A stretch of 7,805 nt of DNA from NCBI GenBank assembly GCA_038231615.1, contig JBBRLA010000408.1, positions 1 through 7,805 on the forward strand, written 5' to 3'. The DNA is from JBBRLA01 sp038231615 (lineage in GTDB: Bacteria; Myxococcota_A; Polyangia; Palsa-1104; JAEUJZ01). Under the pieces are notes generated by a model. That model worked only from the letters and a program-made list of their open reading frames with translations, was not told the DNA's origin and searched no databases. A program made the position numbers and the translations under genes. Below are positions 5,435-7,805 of the stretch, one piece after another (the first letter of the stretch is position 1; the number at the start of each line of letters is the position of its first letter).

Positions 5435-5474
5435 CATCTTCGTCCGTCCCCTCCGGTATGGCGGCGTGAAGATG
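5435..5474. repeat. Inverted repeat CATCTTC/GAAGATG in the gap before the EXORDIUM-like gene
   Basis: CATCTTC (5435-5441) and GAAGATG (5468-5474) are perfect seven-base arms separated by 26 bases, starting 18 bases after the upstream stop. It could be a regulatory half-site pair or an mRNA stem. No sigma-54 promoter is visible in this 146-base gap. Confidence 0.3.
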
Positions 5475-5493
5475 ACCAACTGAAACCAGGGAG

Positions 5494-5511
5494 CCGGGCC
5501 CTTCCTCCCGG
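5494..5511 (+). other. Small GC stem-loop in the 5417-5562 gap
   Basis: CCGGG (5494-5498) pairs with CCCGG (5507-5511) around an eight-base loop. There is no T-run. It may mark a processing site between the lipoprotein and the EXORDIUM-like gene; short stems like this are common by chance in GC-rich DNA. Confidence 0.25.
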
Positions 5512-5522
5512 TGCTGACATGG

Positions 5523-5540
5523 CGGCGGTCGCAACCGCCG
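5523..5540 (+). other. Tight hairpin just upstream of the ribosome site of the EXORDIUM-like gene
   Basis: CGGCGGT (5523-5529) pairs with ACCGCCG (5534-5540) around the tetraloop CGCA, eight bases before the AAAGGAG at 5549-5555. It could stabilise the downstream mRNA or tune its translation. Confidence 0.4.
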
Positions 5541-5562
5541 GATGAACGAAAGGAGCATTGTC

Positions 5563-6534
5563 ATGTATTTCAAGGCTCGCTCGATTGGAACGTGGACACA
5601 GGCCCTGCTCGGCGCCGCCCTCGGGACGACGCTGATCTCCGGCTGCGGCGGTGCCGCCGATGAGGACCCGATGGTAGGCACAGACGAGCTGATGGAGGAA
5701 TCGCTGGCCCAGAAGGCCCACGCGCTGACCAACCTGTCCCCCGAGGCCGTGGCGGCGCTCACCGCCACGCCGGAGTCGAGCACCCCCGACTGCGGCGGGC
5801 CGACTCAGAAGCCCCCTCTCCGCAACCACCAGGGTCCCCTCATCAAGAACGTGAGGACATTCAACATCGGCTGGGGGACCATCCAGGATGGCGCGGAGCT
5901 GAACACCTTCATGGGGTGGATCTCCAGCAGCGCCTATGTCGGGAACCTGGGTCACGAATATGACGACTCCAAGGCCAGGATCGGGGCGGGTTCATTCGCC
6001 AAGGGCTTCGCCGCCGGTGGTAACCCGGGGAGGAGCGTCACCGTTTCGCAGATACAGAATAAAATCGATACCTTGGTGCGAGCTGGGAAACTGCCCGACA
6101 ACAACGACGGCAATGACCTGTATTTCGTGTGGTTGCCCAAGGGCACAAGGGCCTACCTGGGCAAGACGCCGTCCTGCGCCTCCAAGCAGGAGAGCTGCTT
6201 CTGCGCCTATCACAGCGCCTACCGGGCCAGCAGCGGCAAGATGCGCTACTACGCCGTCATGCCCGACCTGACGGACGCCCCTGGGCGTTGCGGTGGCCCG
6301 GGGAATGACTTCGGTGACCGGACGGTGGCGGTAAGCCACGAGTTGGCAGAGGCCATCACTGACCCGGCGCCCTTTGATTCCTGGTACACCGATGGCAAGC
6401 AGGAGATCGGGGACCTGTGCAATGGCGCCGACGCGCACCAGCACAAAAACCGGTACCGCAACGGCGCCACGCACAACTACTGGGTGCAGTGCGAGTGGTC
6501 CAACCGGCACAAAGGCTGCGTGGATAGCCTGTAG
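5563..6534 (+). CDS. EXORDIUM/Phi_1-like secreted lipoprotein with HELAE...D motif
   Basis: 323 aa. The ATG at 5563 is preferred over one seven codons upstream because AAAGGAG lies seven bases before it. The lipoprotein signal ends in LISGC, with C28 lipidated. Residues 29-85 are an acidic/Ala/Thr linker. Residues about 88-323 resemble the phosphate-induced protein (Phi_1/EXORDIUM) family: GPLIKNVRTFNIGWG near the start (GPVI...W-G type), CFCAYHSAY (212-220), VSHELAEAITDP (H259, E260, E263, D267) and W-YTDGKQEIGDLCN (EIGDLC). EXORDIUM proteins are extracellular plant proteins; bacterial homologues are poorly characterised. The HELAE motif could be a metal site but is not the canonical HExxH. 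Eight Cys in the mature chain beyond C28 suggest disulfides. It may be a fifth operon gene or have its own promoter. Confidence 0.8.
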   Translation: MYFKARSIGTWTQALLGAALGTTLISGCGGAADEDPMVGTDELMEESLAQKAHALTNLSPEAVAALTATPESSTPDCGGPTQKPPLRNHQGPLIKNVRTFNIGWGTIQDGAELNTFMGWISSSAYVGNLGHEYDDSKARIGAGSFAKGFAAGGNPGRSVTVSQIQNKIDTLVRAGKLPDNNDGNDLYFVWLPKGTRAYLGKTPSCASKQESCFCAYHSAYRASSGKMRYYAVMPDLTDAPGRCGGPGNDFGDRTVAVSHELAEAITDPAPFDSWYTDGKQEIGDLCNGADAHQHKNRYRNGATHNYWVQCEWSNRHKGCVDSL

Positions 6535-6560
6535 CGGAGCGGGGACAGGTCTCGGTTTTT
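6528..6560 (+). terminator. Weak intrinsic terminator candidate after the EXORDIUM-like gene
   Basis: CCTGT (6528-6532) pairs with ACAGG (6545-6549) across a 12-base loop, and TTTTT follows at 6556-6560 after six intervening bases. The stem overlaps the stop codon. Stem length and the gap to the T-run are poor for an intrinsic terminator. Confidence 0.3.
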
Positions 6561-6675
6561 CGGGTTCGACCGGCCCCCGACTCCATGCCCCACATCGGCT
6601 TCATCACCTCATCGGCCGCTTCCTGAATCGAGAGCATCGATGGCCGCGGTGCGCAGGGACGCCGCGCCCAAGATG

Positions 6676-6684
6676 TGCTAAAGT
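6676..6684 (+). promoter_or_regulatory. Extended -10 promoter candidate for the agmatinase-family gene
   Basis: TGC followed by TAAAGT (four of six against TATAAT) forms an extended -10, ending nine bases before the ATG. No -35 is apparent and no Shine-Dalgarno lies between it and the ATG, so the transcript is probably leaderless or nearly so. The rest of 6535-6693 shows no gene. Confidence 0.4.
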
Positions 6685-6693
6685 AACCCTACG

Positions 6694-7805
6694 ATGAGTC
6701 AATTCGACCCCAACGCCGCGGCCCGGCCGGACGCCGGCATCTTCGGCCTGTCCGACAGCGCGGACCAGGCCCGCGTCATCCTCATCCCGGCCCCCTTCGA
6801 CGCCACCACCTCCTATCGCCGGGGGACCGCCCACGGGCCGGCGGCCATCCTGCGCGCCAGCCATCAGGTGGACCTGCACGACTTCGAGACCGGCGAGCCC
6901 TACCGCGCCGGCATCCACCTTCTGCCCGGCCGCCTGGACATGCCCGAGTGGAACGAACTGGCCAGGGCCGCCGCCGACCCGGTCATCGCCGCTGGCGGCG
7001 ACCTGTCCGACAGCCCCCACCTCCTCGGGCAACTGGCCCTGGTCAACGAGATCGGCGAGCGCGTCACCCGGGCCATCGAAGAACTGGCCGACGAGCACCT
7101 CGCCAGACGGGGCGCCCCCGGCCCCCTCGGCTTGCCACAAAAGATCGTCGGCCTCATCGGCGGCGACCACTCCGTCTCCCTGGGGATCGTCGCCGCCCAC
7201 GGCAGGCGCTTTCCCGGTATGGGCATCCTGCACCTCGACGCCCACGCCGACCTGCGCCGCTGTTATGAGGGGTTCACCCACTCCCACGCCTCCATCATGG
7301 ACAACGTCATGGAGCGGGTGCCGGGGGTGGCGCGCCTGGTGCAAGTCGGCCTCCGGGACGCCTGCCAGGAAGAGGTCGAGCGGGTCCGGTCGAGCGACGG
7401 CCGCATCGTCATGCACCCCGACGCGGCCCTGTTCCGCGCCCGCTTCGACGGCGAGCCCTGGGCCCGGATCTGCGACCGCATCGTCGCCGACCTGCCCCAT
7501 CAGGTGTATGTCAGCTTCGACATCGACGGCCTGGACCCCTCCCTGTGCCCCCACACCGGGACCCCGGTCCCCGGCGGCCTGAGCTTCCCCGAGGCCACGG
7601 CCCTGCTCTCCGCCGTCGTCCGCTCCGGGCGGGTCCTCCTCGGTTTCGACCTCACTGAGGTCGCGGCGCAGGATGACCTCGATGGCCGCCCCCTGGTTTT
7701 CCGCCAACGCCTTCTCGGTGGCCTTCTCCGCGTCCGCCGGCCGGTAGCCGAGGTTGCACAGGGCGTTGACCACGTCTCCCCCCACGCCACCCCTCGGCTC
7801 CGGCC
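6694..7805 (+). CDS. Agmatinase/arginase-family ureohydrolase with disrupted 3' end
   Basis: The frame runs from the ATG at 6694 to the right edge. About 323 residues match the ureohydrolase family, which hydrolyses guanidino compounds (agmatine, arginine, guanidinobutyrate) to urea. PAPFDATTSYRRGTAHGPAAI (33-53) is the N-terminal signature. The binuclear Mn ligands are all present: GGDHS (H159), LDAHADLR (D182, H184, D186) and SFDIDGLDPS (D276, D278). GLRD lies at 219-222 and GFDLTEVA at 317-324. After that the family normally continues about 35 residues (an N-V-G-A-R-type helix). Here the sequence becomes the reverse complement of a RuvA C-terminus (AQDDLDGRPLVFRQRLL), with no stop before the edge. 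The substrate cannot be fixed from sequence. The chemistry is well supported; the 3' end is probably not native. Confidence 0.85.
   Translation, partial: MSQFDPNAAARPDAGIFGLSDSADQARVILIPAPFDATTSYRRGTAHGPAAILRASHQVDLHDFETGEPYRAGIHLLPGRLDMPEWNELARAAADPVIAAGGDLSDSPHLLGQLALVNEIGERVTRAIEELADEHLARRGAPGPLGLPQKIVGLIGGDHSVSLGIVAAHGRRFPGMGILHLDAHADLRRCYEGFTHSHASIMDNVMERVPGVARLVQVGLRDACQEEVERVRSSDGRIVMHPDAALFRARFDGEPWARICDRIVADLPHQVYVSFDIDGLDPSLCPHTGTPVPGGLSFPEATALLSAVVRSGRVLLGFDLTEVAAQDDLDGRPLVFRQRLLGGLLRVRRPVAEVAQGVDHVSPHATPRLR
7647..7663. repeat. Perfect 8-bp inverted repeat at the agmatinase/ruvA junction
   Basis: CGACCTCA, C, TGAGGTCG is a perfect palindrome with a one-base centre at 7655. It encodes part of FDLTEV of the agmatinase on the plus strand and DLSEV of the RuvA frame on the minus strand, exactly where the coding strand switches. 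Confidence 0.9.
7648..7805 (-). CDS. ruvA: RuvA C-terminal domain III fragment (Holliday junction helicase subunit), partial at both ends
   Basis: Read on the minus strand from the right edge, about 52 residues match RuvA domain III: GGDVVNALCNLGYRPADAEKAT, then IEVILRRDL. This corresponds to the A-L-x-x-L-G-Y-x-x-x-E-A helical repeat and the final I/L-R-x-A-L helix that contacts RuvB. Domains I and II lie beyond the window. A normal RuvA ends within a few residues of this point. Here no stop appears: the frame runs on through DLSEVETEED and about 1 kb of antisense agmatinase sequence. Either ruvA lost its last codons and stop in a rearrangement, or the join is artificial. The domain match is good from pattern; the end point is set at the palindrome. 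Confidence 0.65.

Noticed and set aside
5521..5535. TGGCGGCGGTCGCAA considered as a sigma-54 promoter for the EXORDIUM-like gene
   Set aside because: GG-to-GC spacing is too short by one to two bases, the -24 element lacks CACG, and the bases are better explained by the hairpin at 5523-5540.
6604..7785. Long open minus-strand frame of nearly 400 codons opposite the agmatinase gene
   Set aside because: Only its first ~50 codons resemble a protein (RuvA domain III). The remainder is a low-complexity Gly/Ala/Val/Asp antisense shadow of a gene with intact ureohydrolase motifs.
1..7805. CRISPR arrays, tRNA/rRNA genes, insertion sequences, transposases, integrases or phage genes
   Set aside because: No regularly spaced direct repeats, cloverleaf-like sequences or mobile-element proteins were seen on either strand.

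Overview
The window is GC-rich DNA, probably from a myxobacterium or a related delta-proteobacterial lineage. That assignment is an inference from three things: the lipoprotein-rich gene set, an FHA-domain sigma-54 activator, and an EXORDIUM-like secreted protein. No marker gene long enough to place the organism is present.

Layout. Bases 1-552 (minus) hold the N-terminal part of a secreted S8 (subtilisin-family) protease that runs off the left edge. A 261-base divergent intergenic region (553-813) separates it from a plus-strand CHAP-domain lipoprotein (814-1479). A 575-residue sigma-54 enhancer-binding protein with an N-terminal FHA domain lies on the minus strand (1505-3232), convergent with the CHAP gene. 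Divergent from it is a plus-strand cluster: a 66-aa Flp-like prepilin (3424-3624), a second prepilin-like protein with a Pro/Asp-rich repeat tail (3693-4106), a single-pass membrane protein (4134-4727), a two-repeat lipoprotein (4724-5416), and after a 146-base gap an EXORDIUM/Phi_1-like lipoprotein (5563-6534). An agmatinase-family gene (6694 to the right edge) loses its family C-terminus at a short palindrome, where the sequence becomes the reverse complement of the end of ruvA.

How it fits together. The clearest result is regulatory. Three -24/-12 sigma-54 promoters precede the protease, the CHAP lipoprotein and the pilin operon, all with GGCACG at -24 and CTGC at -12. A near-identical imperfect palindrome (TCCGAA...GATCG...AACCGGAG) lies about 80-110 bases upstream of all three. 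One copy (677-700) sits between the divergent protease and CHAP genes, and the other (3269-3292) lies between the activator and the pilin operon. The FHA activator encoded in the middle is the obvious candidate to bind it. I read the locus as a phosphothreonine-responsive, sigma-54-driven envelope/secretion regulon: protease, peptidoglycan-type hydrolase, and pilin-like fibre or pseudopilus components with accessory membrane and lipoproteins. No pilin assembly ATPase, platform protein or prepilin peptidase is in the window.

The activator and agmatinase genes have no Shine-Dalgarno sequence, and -10-like boxes lie so close to their ATGs that leaderless transcripts are likely. The putative sigma-54 target genes all have strong Shine-Dalgarno sites.
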